A DNA stretch of 64,000 bases from Cytobacillus praedii. Lineage in GTDB: Bacteria; Bacillota; Bacilli; Bacillales; Cytobacillaceae. The stretch lies in the NCBI RefSeq assembly GCF_001439605.1, contig NZ_LMBX01000019.1:1-64000 (forward strand), read 5' to 3'. Of this stretch, positions 45,229 through 54,537 are shown one piece after another (the stretch's first letter is position 1; each line of letters opens with the position of its first letter). The position numbers and the translations under genes were made by a program. The notes below the pieces were generated by a model, which worked only from the letters and a program-made list of their open reading frames with translations, searched no databases and had not been told where the DNA came from.

Positions 45229-46206
45229 ATGAAGAAGCTTTATTCATTATTATTTGCACTTTTGCTTGCAGTTGGGTTATTAGCTGGGTGCGGGGCAAGT
45301 TCAGACAATCAAAAGGAAAATGAAAATGCCTCAGGTGAGGAAACAAAGGCGCCAAAGGAAGAGTCAGCATTTCCAGTGACCATTAAAGATGCGCTTGATA
45401 ATGAGGTTGTTATAGAAGAAAAACCGGAAAAAATTGTTTCTCTGATTCCAAGTAATACAGAGATTGTGTTTGGATTGGGATTAGGAGAACAAGTTGTCGG
45501 AGTGAATGATTACGATAACTACCCTGAAGAAGTAAATGAAATTGAAAAGATTGGAAGCATGGAATTTAATGTAGAGAAAATAATTTCACTAAAACCAAAT
45601 CTTGTCCTAGCGCATGCATCAAGTGCACATAATTCAGTAGAAGGTCTCCAACAGCTTAAAGATGCTGGAATTACTGTTCTAGTTGTAAATGATGCGAAGA
45701 ACTTTGATGAAGTTTATCAATCCATTGAAATGATTGGTACAGCAAATGGAGTAAAGGATAAAGCAGAAGCTCTTGTTGCTGAGATGAAAGGAAAACTTGA
45801 AGAAATAAAGGCAAAAGCGCAGGAAATAAAAACAGAGGATCAGAAAACCGTTTTTGTTGAAGTAGCACCTGCACCGGAAATTTTTACACCTGGTAAAAAT
45901 ACGTTCATGGATGTCATGCTGCAGACCATACATGCGAAGAACATTGTAACAGAAGATGGCTGGCTTCCAATGGACCCAGAAGCAATTATTGAAAGAAACC
46001 CGGATGTAATCATCACAACTCACGGATATTATACAGAAGACCCAGTTGGAAATGTAACTAGCAGAGATGGCTGGCAGGATATTACCGCTGTGAAGAATAA
46101 GCAAGTCGTGGATGTAGATTCTGATATGGTTACCCGCACAGGCCCAAGGCTTGTTGAAGGAGTAGAGGAACTTGCAAAAGCTGTTTACCCTGAAGTATTT
46201 AAATAA
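45229..46206 (+). CDS. btuF: cobalamin-binding lipoprotein BtuF
   Basis: A 325-residue, vitamin B12/iron-chelate-type binding protein. The signal with lipobox LLAGCG ends near residue 21, then a charged linker, then the BtuF fold (EKIVSLIPSNTEIVFGLGLG and NPDVIITTHGYY). It delivers corrinoids to BtuC/BtuD. The ATG at 45229 is chosen because AGGAGGA lies just upstream and it gives a proper signal peptide; earlier in-frame codons fall inside the riboswitch terminator. The stop overlaps btuC. Confidence 0.93.
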   Translation: MKKLYSLLFALLLAVGLLAGCGASSDNQKENENASGEETKAPKEESAFPVTIKDALDNEVVIEEKPEKIVSLIPSNTEIVFGLGLGEQVVGVNDYDNYPEEVNEIEKIGSMEFNVEKIISLKPNLVLAHASSAHNSVEGLQQLKDAGITVLVVNDAKNFDEVYQSIEMIGTANGVKDKAEALVAEMKGKLEEIKAKAQEIKTEDQKTVFVEVAPAPEIFTPGKNTFMDVMLQTIHAKNIVTEDGWLPMDPEAIIERNPDVIITTHGYYTEDPVGNVTSRDGWQDITAVKNKQVVDVDSDMVTRTGPRLVEGVEELAKAVYPEVFK

Positions 46207-47230
46207 TAAGTTCGTTGCCTACTTGATTGCCGCAGCATTTCTAACCATTGCAGTGCTGCTTGGGATATCAATAGGAACAGTTTCTGTTCCGGTGATAGAC
46301 ATAATTAAAATTATCGGTGCAGAAATTTTCCGTATGGCACCAAATGAAAATATAGATCCTATGTATACAAATATTGTTTTAAATATTCGTCTGCCAAGGG
46401 TTATTTTAGCAGGCTTAGTTGGGGCGTCTCTTGCAATTGCGGGAGCCGCCTTTCAAGGTTTATTAAGGAACCCTCTTGCTGATCCTTATACATTGGGAGT
46501 TTCCTCAGGAGCATCAGTTGGGGCGGTACTGACATTGTTTTTTAGTATTTCCATTCCAGTTGCAGGCATGTTTACCCTGCCATTATTTAGTATTCTTTTC
46601 GCATTTATTACTATTTTTCTTGTATTAATTTTTGCTCGCCAAATTGACCGCTCAATGAAAGTGGAAACAATTATCTTAACAGGTATTATATTTAGCTCTT
46701 TTTTAGGCTCGCTAATTTCCCTGATGATTGCGCTTACAGGTGAGGAATTAAGACAAATTATCGGCTGGCTGCTTGGCAGTGTTTCCATGAGGGGCTGGGC
46801 GTATATTAAAATTATCTTTCCTTTCTTTATTATTGGTTCGCTGCTTTTGCTAATAAACAGCAGAGAATTGAATGCGATGTCTTTTGGAGAAGAGAGGGCA
46901 CAGCATATTGGGGTAAATGTCCAAAAAAGAAAAATGACGATATTAATTGCGGGCTCTATCTTAACAGGGGCTGCCGTTGCGGTTTCAGGGACAATTGGGT
47001 TTGTTGGACTGGTTATCCCACATTTAACAAGGTTGTTATGGGGACCAGACCATAGGCATTTATTGCCGCTTTCTATTTTAACAGGGGGAGGCTTTCTCAT
47101 TCTTGCCGATCTAGTGGCGCGTACAATTATTTCTCCTACCGAACTGCCGATTGGTGTAATTACAGCACTAATAGGAGCACCTATATTTGGCCTTATATTG
47201 ATGAATAGAAGAAAGGAAAGAAGAGGGTAG
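46172..47230 (+). CDS. btuC: cobalamin ABC transporter permease BtuC
   Basis: A 352-residue FecCD/BtuC permease with about ten helices. Motifs are IRLPRVILAGLVGASLAIAGAAFQG, NPLADPYTLGVSSGASVGA and GTIGFVGLVIPHLTR. The proposed TTG at 46172 overlaps btuF by 35 bases and has GGAG nine bases upstream. A shorter start is possible, because the first nine residues precede the usual family N terminus. It is coupled to the ATPase gene, which begins right after its stop. Confidence 0.9.
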   Translation: MQKLFTLKYLNNKFVAYLIAAAFLTIAVLLGISIGTVSVPVIDIIKIIGAEIFRMAPNENIDPMYTNIVLNIRLPRVILAGLVGASLAIAGAAFQGLLRNPLADPYTLGVSSGASVGAVLTLFFSISIPVAGMFTLPLFSILFAFITIFLVLIFARQIDRSMKVETIILTGIIFSSFLGSLISLMIALTGEELRQIIGWLLGSVSMRGWAYIKIIFPFFIIGSLLLLINSRELNAMSFGEERAQHIGVNVQKRKMTILIAGSILTGAAVAVSGTIGFVGLVIPHLTRLLWGPDHRHLLPLSILTGGGFLILADLVARTIISPTELPIGVITALIGAPIFGLILMNRRKERRG

Positions 47231-48703
47231 ATGATGCTAAGTGTACAGCAATTAACAGGTGGATACTCCGGTGATTCAGTCTTGAAAAATATTTCCTTTG
47301 AATTGGAGCAAGGTGAATTGTTCGGAATTTTAGGCCCTAATGGCAGCGGGAAAACAACATTGTTAAAAATGCTCAGCGGGATTCTTCCTTTTTCCAAAGG
47401 AACGATTCTACTGAAAGGGATCCCAATTAAAGAGTATACGGCTAAGGAATTAGCGAAGGTAGTTGCTGTTCTGCCTCAGCATACATCTCAGAGCTTTTCT
47501 TATACGGTTAAGGAAACGGTTTCGCTTGGCAGATATGCACATCAGAAGGGCTGGTTTCAAACATGGTCCGGTGATGATGAAAAAATGGTGAGACAGGTAA
47601 TGGAACAAACGGGTGTCGCTCATTTTGAAGATCATCCTATTCATGAGCTATCAGGCGGCGAAAGACAGCGTGTTTACCTTGCTCAAGCACTTGCGCAGGA
47701 ACCGGAAATTTTGCTGCTTGATGAACCCACGAATCATCTTGATCTTTCCTTTCAGAAAGAATTGCTTGATTTGCTGAAGGAGTGGACCAAGGTTAGGGGA
47801 TTAACCGTCATCTCCATCTTTCATGATTTAAATTTAGCAGGCTTGTATTGTGACCGGCTGCTGCTATTAGAAAATGGTGAAATTAATATTAACCATACTC
47901 CAAATGAAGTCCTCCGCGAGGAACGAATTAGAGAGGTGTATCAGACGAAGATTCAGAAGCATCCCCATCCGATAGTACCTGCACCGCAAATGGTGCTGCT
48001 CCCGGAAGAAATTTCTGAGGAAAAAGAGAGTCTTACAATTGATGATTCCTTATTAGAAGTATCAAAGGAATATATTGCGCTTAAGTGCCCGGTTCCACTT
48101 CGAACGATGTCTTCTGGAGTGGTTGGATCTGGAACTGGCTGGCATCAGTTTTTTGTGAATAGGCATGTAGATAAGGATTATGATTGCAGTGATCATCGAA
48201 AAGAAATGGTTAACTATTTAAAATCTCATCACTTTGAACCTGGGGAAACAGTTGGGATGATGACAGCCGTTTATCCTGAGGATGTTAGCTATCAACTCTA
48301 TCAGGCGGATGGTTTTTCTGCCTTTATTGTTGTGACAGCAGGAGTAGGAAATGCTATTGATGCAGCAAGAAGTGAGGAGCATACCTTTAATAAGATACCT
48401 GGAACAATCAATACCTGGGTATTTGTAAATGGTGAACTTTCAGAAGAAGCCTTCATTCAAAGCATTATGACAGCTACTGAAGCGAAGGCGAAGGCGATGC
48501 ATGATCTAGAAGTTAAGGATGCTGCAACAGGGACAATTGCTACAGGAACCTCAACGGATAGTATATTAATTGCGGCTATTCAAAAGGGGCAAAGACAAGA
48601 CTATGCAGGGACGATTACACCGCTAGGAAAATTGATTGGAAAAGGCGTCTATGAATGCACATTGAATGCCATCCAAAAGTCTAGAAAAAGGATAAAGAAA
48701 TGA
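47231..48703 (+). CDS. BtuD ATPase fused to CbiZ adenosylcobinamide amidohydrolase
   Basis: A 490-residue two-domain protein. Residues 1-255 are a BtuD-type ATPase: Walker A GPNGSGKTTLLKM, signature LSGGERQRVY, Walker B LLLDEPTNHLDL. Residues 275-490 are a CbiZ domain (LKCPVPLRTMSSGVVGSG, VTAGVGNAIDAA, ATGTIATGTSTDSI). CbiZ cuts the amide link of adenosylcobinamide or pseudocobalamin, giving cobyric acid for remodelling. B. subtilis YvrA has a comparable fusion. The fusion couples import to remodelling of non-native corrinoids, fitting the salvage genes downstream. Confidence 0.92.
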   Translation: MMLSVQQLTGGYSGDSVLKNISFELEQGELFGILGPNGSGKTTLLKMLSGILPFSKGTILLKGIPIKEYTAKELAKVVAVLPQHTSQSFSYTVKETVSLGRYAHQKGWFQTWSGDDEKMVRQVMEQTGVAHFEDHPIHELSGGERQRVYLAQALAQEPEILLLDEPTNHLDLSFQKELLDLLKEWTKVRGLTVISIFHDLNLAGLYCDRLLLLENGEININHTPNEVLREERIREVYQTKIQKHPHPIVPAPQMVLLPEEISEEKESLTIDDSLLEVSKEYIALKCPVPLRTMSSGVVGSGTGWHQFFVNRHVDKDYDCSDHRKEMVNYLKSHHFEPGETVGMMTAVYPEDVSYQLYQADGFSAFIVVTAGVGNAIDAARSEEHTFNKIPGTINTWVFVNGELSEEAFIQSIMTATEAKAKAMHDLEVKDAATGTIATGTSTDSILIAAIQKGQRQDYAGTITPLGKLIGKGVYECTLNAIQKSRKRIKK

Positions 48704-49665
48704 TTACTTACCATCTATTTGCTTTGACATTTGCCTGTATAGTAGATCGGATAATCGGAGATCCAGAGAATTGGCCGCATCCGGTTCGCTGGATTGGTAC
48801 TTTGATTTATAAATTAGAGAAAAGCTGGAACAAGGGAACTTCTCGAAGAAGGAAAGGAATCGGTATGCTGCTGACAGTTCTGCTTACTGTAGGCGGAATC
48901 TCCTTTCTAATCGTTTGTTTATGTTATTTGGTTCATCCGCTTGCTGGAATCGTGGCAGAAGGAATTTTGATCTCTGCTGCTATTGCGCAGAAAAGCTTGA
49001 AAGAGGCAGCTCTTTCTGTGTATGCACCTTTAAAAAAGGGAGATATGGAAGAGGCTAGACTGAAGCTGTCTTATATTGTTGGGAGAGATACAGAACAGCT
49101 GGATGAGCCTGAAATCGTCAGGGGAGCCATTGAGACTGTTGCTGAGAATACAAGTGACGGGATTACAGCGCCATTATTCTGGGCGCTGATTGGCGGGGCA
49201 CCTTTTGCACTGATGTACCGGGCAATAAATACGTGTGATTCCATTGTTGGTTATCGAAATGAAAAGTACCAGGAATTTGGCTGGGCTTCGGCTCGGCTAG
49301 ATGATGCGGTGAATTGGATTCCGAGCAGAATCACTTCCCTCTGTATGCTTGCCAGCAGTCAGCCTGAATATATGAAGGTCCGAGAGGCATGGAAAATTGT
49401 TTGGCGGGATGCGAAAAGGCATCCAAGTCCGAATAGCGGCTGGGGAGAAGCAGCTGTTGCGGCAATCCTTGGCATTCAGTTAGGAGGCATTAATTATTAT
49501 AAAGGAATCGTCTCTAACCGGGCAAAGATGGGTGATCCTCTTGTTCATTTAGAGAAGAGTCATATACTTAAAGCGAATAGTATTGTTGCACGTACAGTGC
49601 CTATCTTTTTATTACTTCTTTGGCTGGGAGGGATGCTCATTGAAATGGCCTGCACATGGGGCTAA
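48700..49665 (+). CDS. cbiB: adenosylcobinamide-phosphate synthase CbiB
   Basis: A 321-residue membrane enzyme that attaches (R)-1-amino-2-propanol phosphate to adenosylcobyric acid. It starts with a hydrophobic segment, and the motifs IIGDPENWPHPVRWIG, ETVAENTSDGITAPLFWALIGG and HPSPNSGWGEAAVA are diagnostic. The start overlaps the BtuD-CbiZ gene by four bases. It uses the product made by CbiZ (cobyric acid) and by the CobD enzyme encoded next. Confidence 0.95.
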   Translation: MITYHLFALTFACIVDRIIGDPENWPHPVRWIGTLIYKLEKSWNKGTSRRRKGIGMLLTVLLTVGGISFLIVCLCYLVHPLAGIVAEGILISAAIAQKSLKEAALSVYAPLKKGDMEEARLKLSYIVGRDTEQLDEPEIVRGAIETVAENTSDGITAPLFWALIGGAPFALMYRAINTCDSIVGYRNEKYQEFGWASARLDDAVNWIPSRITSLCMLASSQPEYMKVREAWKIVWRDAKRHPSPNSGWGEAAVAAILGIQLGGINYYKGIVSNRAKMGDPLVHLEKSHILKANSIVARTVPIFLLLLWLGGMLIEMACTWG

Positions 49666-50716
49666 CCCGCAATATTTATTTGATGCATTACAAATACCGC
49701 TGCCTGACCAAAGGATCGATTTTAGTGCGAATATTAATCCTCTTGGTCCGCCGGGGATTTTAAAAGAGAATTGGAATCAGCTTTATGATGTGGTGAGTGA
49801 CTATCCAGATCCTAAGGGCAATCAGCTAAAACAAAAACTTGCCAAAAAAGAAGAAATACATTCAAGTCAGATATTAGTTGGCAACGGCGGTGCTGAGATT
49901 ATCTCGCTAATTGGCAGAATGCTGGCTGGGAAAAGAGTTGTCATTGTACAGCCTGCGTTTTCGGAATATGAGGAAGCCTGTCGTATCAATGGCTGTACAA
50001 TTGATTACCATCAATTGGAGCCTGACAGCTGGGAGTGGCAGGAAGGAATAGCTTCTAAACTGAAAAAGGCGGATGCGCTGTTTTTTTGCAATCCAAGTAA
50101 TCCAACTGGTGTTTTTTATCCCAAAATGCTGGTGTTTGAATTAATCAAAGCATGTGAGAAAAATGATTGTCTATTGATTGTAGATGAAGCCTTTTATGAT
50201 TTTCTCATTGATTATGAATCTATCGTTCCATACATAAATACCTTTCCTAACCTCCTTATTATTCGATCGATGACAAAAATGTTTGCGATTCCAGGCTTAC
50301 GCCTTGGGTATGCAATGGCAGATCCATCAGTGATTGAGGAATTATCGGCTTTTCAGCCTCAGTGGAGTATGAATGCACTAGCGTTAGTGACTGGTGAATG
50401 GTGTCTTGAAAGTGAATCGCATATGAATGAAACGAGAGGTATGATCAAACAAGAGCGTGAGCGTCTTTTTGCATTTTATAAAGAAAGAGGCATTCAAGTT
50501 TCTCCTTCCCAAGTTAATTTCTACTTGCTTAAGGACCCGGCTTTAAATGACCAGCTGCCGTTATTTCAGTTTTTAATTGAGAGAGGCATAATTCCTAGAC
50601 ATACAATGAACTTTCCAGGTCTTAGAGGCGAGTGGTTAAGGTTTGCGATTAAAGGTTCTAAAGATAATAGCCAATTGATGGAGGCGATTGAAGAATGGCG
50701 AAGCAGTCATCTTTAA
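49640..50716 (+). CDS. cobD: L-threonine-O-3-phosphate decarboxylase CobD
   Basis: A 358-residue, PLP-dependent fold-type I enzyme that makes (R)-1-amino-2-propanol phosphate. The N-terminal HGANPQYLFDAL and FSANINPLGPP are typical of CobD, and the Schiff-base lysine lies in SMTKMFAIPGLRLGY. The TTG at 49640 with GGGAGGG upstream gives the normal length. The 5' end overlaps cbiB by 26 bases and the 3' end overlaps cobU by 22, indicating translational coupling. Confidence 0.92.
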   Translation: MKWPAHGANPQYLFDALQIPLPDQRIDFSANINPLGPPGILKENWNQLYDVVSDYPDPKGNQLKQKLAKKEEIHSSQILVGNGGAEIISLIGRMLAGKRVVIVQPAFSEYEEACRINGCTIDYHQLEPDSWEWQEGIASKLKKADALFFCNPSNPTGVFYPKMLVFELIKACEKNDCLLIVDEAFYDFLIDYESIVPYINTFPNLLIIRSMTKMFAIPGLRLGYAMADPSVIEELSAFQPQWSMNALALVTGEWCLESESHMNETRGMIKQERERLFAFYKERGIQVSPSQVNFYLLKDPALNDQLPLFQFLIERGIIPRHTMNFPGLRGEWLRFAIKGSKDNSQLMEAIEEWRSSHL

Positions 50717-51357
50717 TCTTTATAAGCGGGGGTGTTCGAAGCGGAAAGAGCAGGTTTGCAGAGCGGCTTGCTGCTTCCATCGCGAATCAAACAGCAGGAA
50801 ATCTTCATTATATTGCCGCTGGGCAATCGAGTGACCCGGAGATGGAGAGAAGAATTGTCCGTCATCAAAAGGATCGCTCTAAGAGCGGGCTGAATTGGAA
50901 AACATGGGAGCAGCCAAGGGGTTTAAAGAGGCTTTCTAGTGTATTTACTTCTAATGATGTTGTCCTTCTTGATTGTTTAACAACATTACTTAATAACGAA
51001 TTTTTTTCTAGCGAAGACCTCTGGAAGGAATCTTTCTTTCAAGAACAGATAATGTGTTCGATTATTGAGGGAGTTGAACAAATTGCGAAGAGCTGCCGAG
51101 CTCTTATTATAGTAAGTAATGAGGTTCTTAATGAGAGGATCGGTAACAATGAGCTTGTTTTTATATATGGAAGAATGCTTGGAAGGCTCCATCAGCATAT
51201 AGTGACAAGTGCCAAAGAGGCTTATCTTGTGGAAGCAGGCATTCCGGTAAGAATGAAAGGGGTGGATGGACATGAAGGGAGTCATGATTCAAGGAACGGC
51301 ATCGGATGTTGGGAAAAGCCTGATAGCGACAGCGATTTGCAGGGCTTTTGCCAATGA
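50695..51357 (+). CDS. cobU: adenosylcobinamide kinase/guanylyltransferase CobU
   Basis: A 220-residue RecA-like enzyme that phosphorylates adenosylcobinamide and then forms the GDP adduct. The P-loop is ISGGVRSGKSRFAE, followed by the ERRIVRHQKDRS segment with the guanylylated histidine, and VLLDCLTTLLNN. The C-terminal 30 residues, beyond KGVDGHEG, overlap the start of cobQ by 86 bases and are poor in family features. The long overlap may reflect a late frame extension of the stop. Confidence 0.88.
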   Translation: MAKQSSLIFISGGVRSGKSRFAERLAASIANQTAGNLHYIAAGQSSDPEMERRIVRHQKDRSKSGLNWKTWEQPRGLKRLSSVFTSNDVVLLDCLTTLLNNEFFSSEDLWKESFFQEQIMCSIIEGVEQIAKSCRALIIVSNEVLNERIGNNELVFIYGRMLGRLHQHIVTSAKEAYLVEAGIPVRMKGVDGHEGSHDSRNGIGCWEKPDSDSDLQGFCQ

Positions 51358-52786
51358 AGGGATTCGAGTCGCACCGTTTAAGTCTCAAAATATGTCCAAT
51401 AACTCTTATGTAACAATTGATGGGAAGGAAATTGGACGGGCACAAGGGATTCAAGCTGAGGCGGCAAAAATAAATGCGACCGTATGGATGAATCCCATTT
51501 TGTTAAAGCCGAGATCGGATCAGCAGTCTGAGGTTGTCTTATTCGGCAGAGCGACTGAAACATTTTCTGGAAGAGGATATCGCGATTTATTCTATGAAAA
51601 AGGACTGAAGGCGATTCAAACGGCCCTCCACCACTTAAATCAGGAATATGATGTGATTGTTATGGAAGGTGCAGGGAGCCCGGTAGAGATAAATTTAAAG
51701 GATAAAGAGCTTGTGAATATGAAGGTTGCACATCTTGCTGATATTCCGGTGGTTTTAGTTGCTGATATTGATCGGGGAGGTGTGTTTGCCAGTATCATTG
51801 GGACTTTGGAACTCCTAACGGAAGAGGAAAGAGCAAGAGTAAGGGGCATTGTTATTAATAAGTTTCGCGGTGACCTTTCACTGTTCGAGGATGGAGTACA
51901 ATGGCTTGAGGAAAAAACAGGAATCCCTGTCCTTGGAGTAATCCCTCATATCGATAATCATATGATTGATGGAGAAGATTCTCTATCAATGCCTGCCTCT
52001 TCGGGAAATAGGGGGAAGAATTTCCTTGATATTGTCGTCCTTAAGCCGCCATATATTTCAAATTATAGTGATATTGAGCCCTTTTACTATGAAGATGATG
52101 TTTCAATCCGTTGGGTCAGCCATCTTGATGAAATTGGTCAGCCAGATGCGGTTATATTGCCAGGGACAAAAAGCACCATACGTGACCTGCGTTTTTTTAA
52201 GAAGGCAGGACTAAATGACTGGCTCCACACATTTGAGAACGGAGGCGGGCATATTGTTGGCATATGCGGCGGGTATCAAATGCTTGGACAGTTATTGCTA
52301 GATCATGAGGGCTCTGATACTGGAGTTGCTGGTTTGGAGGAAAAAGGCTTAGGTCTAATCCCAGCAACAACTACTTTTTTAAGAGAGAAGGTTACAGTTA
52401 GAGCGGAGGGGGCCCTGCACCCAAGAACAGGCATACAGCAGAAGATTACAGGGTACGAAATTCACTTAGGTGAAACGAAACTGGATAAAGGGGAAAAAAA
52501 TCGTTTTCTCCTGTTAAACAATGGTAATGAAGAAGGATACTATGGGAATGATGGCAAAATCATCGGTACGTATTTGCATCACCTTTTTCATAATGATGAA
52601 TGGAGAAATAGATGGCTGAATGGACTGCGGCAAGCTAAGGGGATCCCATTAAAGGAAACTGTTCATATTAGTAAGCTAAAGGATCAAAAGTATGATGAAC
52701 TGGCCGACCACTTAGTGGCACATTTTAATTGGGAAAAGCTGAAGGAAATAATATTCAGCTGGAGAAACGAAAATGAAATGGCTTAA
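51272..52786 (+). CDS. cobQ: cobyric acid synthase CobQ/CbiP
   Basis: A 504-residue, glutamine-dependent amidotransferase that amidates four side chains of adenosylcobyrinic a,c-diamide. The N-terminal P-loop-like GTASDVGKSLIATAICR belongs to the dethiobiotin-synthetase-like domain. A class I GATase domain follows, with the nucleophile in GICGGYQMLGQ and the later His near YLHHLFHND. It is full-length. The ATG at 51272 is chosen from GGGGTGG upstream. It lets the cell use corrinoids that need amidation. Confidence 0.95.
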   Translation: MKGVMIQGTASDVGKSLIATAICRAFANEGIRVAPFKSQNMSNNSYVTIDGKEIGRAQGIQAEAAKINATVWMNPILLKPRSDQQSEVVLFGRATETFSGRGYRDLFYEKGLKAIQTALHHLNQEYDVIVMEGAGSPVEINLKDKELVNMKVAHLADIPVVLVADIDRGGVFASIIGTLELLTEEERARVRGIVINKFRGDLSLFEDGVQWLEEKTGIPVLGVIPHIDNHMIDGEDSLSMPASSGNRGKNFLDIVVLKPPYISNYSDIEPFYYEDDVSIRWVSHLDEIGQPDAVILPGTKSTIRDLRFFKKAGLNDWLHTFENGGGHIVGICGGYQMLGQLLLDHEGSDTGVAGLEEKGLGLIPATTTFLREKVTVRAEGALHPRTGIQQKITGYEIHLGETKLDKGEKNRFLLLNNGNEEGYYGNDGKIIGTYLHHLFHNDEWRNRWLNGLRQAKGIPLKETVHISKLKDQKYDELADHLVAHFNWEKLKEIIFSWRNENEMA

Positions 52787-53564
52787 AGGTTTATTAATTA
52801 ATTTTCAGTTTTTCACTTCCATTCCTATTCCAATCGAACTGCCAATGGATAAAGATCATCTTGAAAAAGCGATTAAGACCTTTCCGCTGCTAGGTTTGAT
52901 ACAAGGCGGAATTTATGCATTTTTGTTTTACGCGGTTATTCATTGGACTCCGTTTTCTGTTTTAACTGCAGCATTGGTGCTATGGCTTGCAGGAATCATT
53001 ATTACCGGAGGAATTCATCTTGATGGCTGGATGGATGCGAGCGATGCTTTTTTTTCATATAGAGATCGTGAGAAAAGGCTAGAAATTATGAAGGACCCGC
53101 GGACAGGCGCATTCGGGGTTCTTTCTATCATTGTCCTGCTTAGCACTAAATTCTTCTTTATATATGAAATTTCACAGAAGGTTCAACCTGCAACATTCTT
53201 CTTCATTGCAATAATCCCTTTTTTTAGCAAAATGGTGATGGGTGTTTTACTTTTAAAGGTAAAAGCAGCTAAAAAAGAAGGGCTAGGTACTTTGTTTAAA
53301 AATGCTTCGAATAAAAGAACACTTTTCATTTATCCGATATATGTCATCCTACTTTTTGCAGCTGCTGCCATGTTATTCAATCAAATTATAGTCGGAATAA
53401 TTGTTTTCACGATCGTATCCATACTTGTCCTGCTTATACTAACTAAAAAAGTTATCAGCTGGTTTGGCGGCATGACAGGGGATGTGCTTGGTGCGAGTGT
53501 AGAAGGGATGGAGCTTGCGCTATGGATGATACTGTGGCTATTTCATTATTTCGCCATGGGCTAA
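52773..53564 (+). CDS. cobS: adenosylcobinamide-GDP ribazoletransferase CobS
   Basis: A 263-residue membrane enzyme that joins AdoCbi-GDP with alpha-ribazole (or its phosphate) to complete the nucleotide loop. The signature LINFQFFTSIPIP at the N terminus and GGIHLDGWMDASDAFFS with metal-binding Asp residues are intact, as is FGGMTGDVLGASVE near the C terminus. The start overlaps cobQ by 14 bases. Confidence 0.95.
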   Translation: MKWLKGLLINFQFFTSIPIPIELPMDKDHLEKAIKTFPLLGLIQGGIYAFLFYAVIHWTPFSVLTAALVLWLAGIIITGGIHLDGWMDASDAFFSYRDREKRLEIMKDPRTGAFGVLSIIVLLSTKFFFIYEISQKVQPATFFFIAIIPFFSKMVMGVLLLKVKAAKKEGLGTLFKNASNKRTLFIYPIYVILLFAAAAMLFNQIIVGIIVFTIVSILVLLILTKKVISWFGGMTGDVLGASVEGMELALWMILWLFHYFAMG

Positions 53565-54139
53565 CAGAAGCGAATAAACGTCATGCCTATCTTGGATGGA
53601 CAGATTCACCGCTCTGCCCAATAGAAAAGGCGAAACTAGTTTGCCCTTCAGAACAATATGAGCTTATGTTTTCAAGTGATTTAGATAGATGTCTTAAAAC
53701 AGCAGACATCCTGTTCCCAACCTGTCAGCCAATCCAATTATCTGAACTAAGAGAAATGCACTTTGGGGAGTGGGAAGGAAAAACGTATGCTGATTTGAAG
53801 GGTGATTCCTTTTATCAGAAGTGGTTAGATGCTCCATTTACAGTTAAACCACCCAAAGGAGAGTCCTTTGCAGAATTTTCACGGAGAGTGGAAAGCGGCT
53901 GGGAAAAGGTAGTTGAAAGAATAATGGAAGAGAATACTCATAGGGCTGCAGTGATGACTCATGGCGGAGTTATCCGATACTTTTTAACAAAGCATGCGCC
54001 TTATGTGAAGGACTTTTGGGAATGGCACATTCCACATGGCAAAGGATATGAGCTGATTTGGACGAGGGATGGATTAAGGAGGGGGAAGCAATGCATTTTA
54101 TTACAGGAGGTGCCTTTAACGGCAAGTCCAAATGGGTGA
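53522..54139 (+). CDS. cobC: histidine phosphatase, probable alpha-ribazole phosphatase
   Basis: A 205-residue member of the phosphoglycerate-mutase-like superfamily. The catalytic motif FRHGLTEAN and the second His in VMTHGGVIRYFL are present, and EMHFGEWEGKTY is typical of CobC-type proteins. It probably removes the phosphate from adenosylcobalamin 5'-phosphate or alpha-ribazole phosphate. It overlaps cobS by 43 bases and the next gene by 49. A second phosphatase gene closes the operon. Confidence 0.85.
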   Translation: MDDTVAISLFRHGLTEANKRHAYLGWTDSPLCPIEKAKLVCPSEQYELMFSSDLDRCLKTADILFPTCQPIQLSELREMHFGEWEGKTYADLKGDSFYQKWLDAPFTVKPPKGESFAEFSRRVESGWEKVVERIMEENTHRAAVMTHGGVIRYFLTKHAPYVKDFWEWHIPHGKGYELIWTRDGLRRGKQCILLQEVPLTASPNG

Positions 54140-54522
54140 AGGAACACTATAGGCTAAACGCTGCTCCTCACTTATGGCTTTCCGCCTATCATGGCCATTC
54201 AATTCCAGAGAATACAGAAAACTGGCTGGATTTTGTGGTCCTGGAAGGGATTGAGAAATGGGTGCAGGAATGGAGCGGTCAATTAGCCATTCATGAAGTA
54301 AGGGAAAAATGGCGAATGCTATTGCGAAGTTGGACTCAATGGGAGAGAGCGGAGAATAGAGAATTAATTTTAATTGGTTCGGATCTATCAAAAGGAATTG
54401 TGCCTATGCTTGCCGAAGAACGTAAATGGCGGGATGTGACTGGCTGGGTCTACCAAGATATAGCTGAAATGGCAGAAAAGGTAGACATAATCTGGTATGG
54501 GATCAGTCAAAAAATAAAATAA
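54091..54522 (+). CDS. short CobU-like P-loop protein
   Basis: A 143-residue homologue of CobU. The N-terminal P-loop FITGGAFNGKSKWVKE and the C-terminal GIVPMLAEERKWRDVTGW align with CobU. The central segment with the guanylylated histidine (RRIxxHxxxR) and the usual length of 180 or more are missing. It may be a kinase-only or regulatory paralogue. The ATG at 54091 follows AAGGAGGGGG. It lies inside the B12 operon beside a full cobU, so loss of function by itself need not matter. Confidence 0.8.
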   Translation: MHFITGGAFNGKSKWVKEHYRLNAAPHLWLSAYHGHSIPENTENWLDFVVLEGIEKWVQEWSGQLAIHEVREKWRMLLRSWTQWERAENRELILIGSDLSKGIVPMLAEERKWRDVTGWVYQDIAEMAEKVDIIWYGISQKIK

Positions 54523-54537
54523 AAGGGGATGGAATGA

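Noticed and set aside
46486-47397. 303-codon minus-strand frame over btuC and btuD
   Set aside because: Opposes two well supported genes; low-complexity Ile/Pro/Ser composition typical of antisense to membrane proteins.
50986-51285. Minus-strand frame within cobU
   Set aside because: No RBS or recognisable family, and fully inside cobU.
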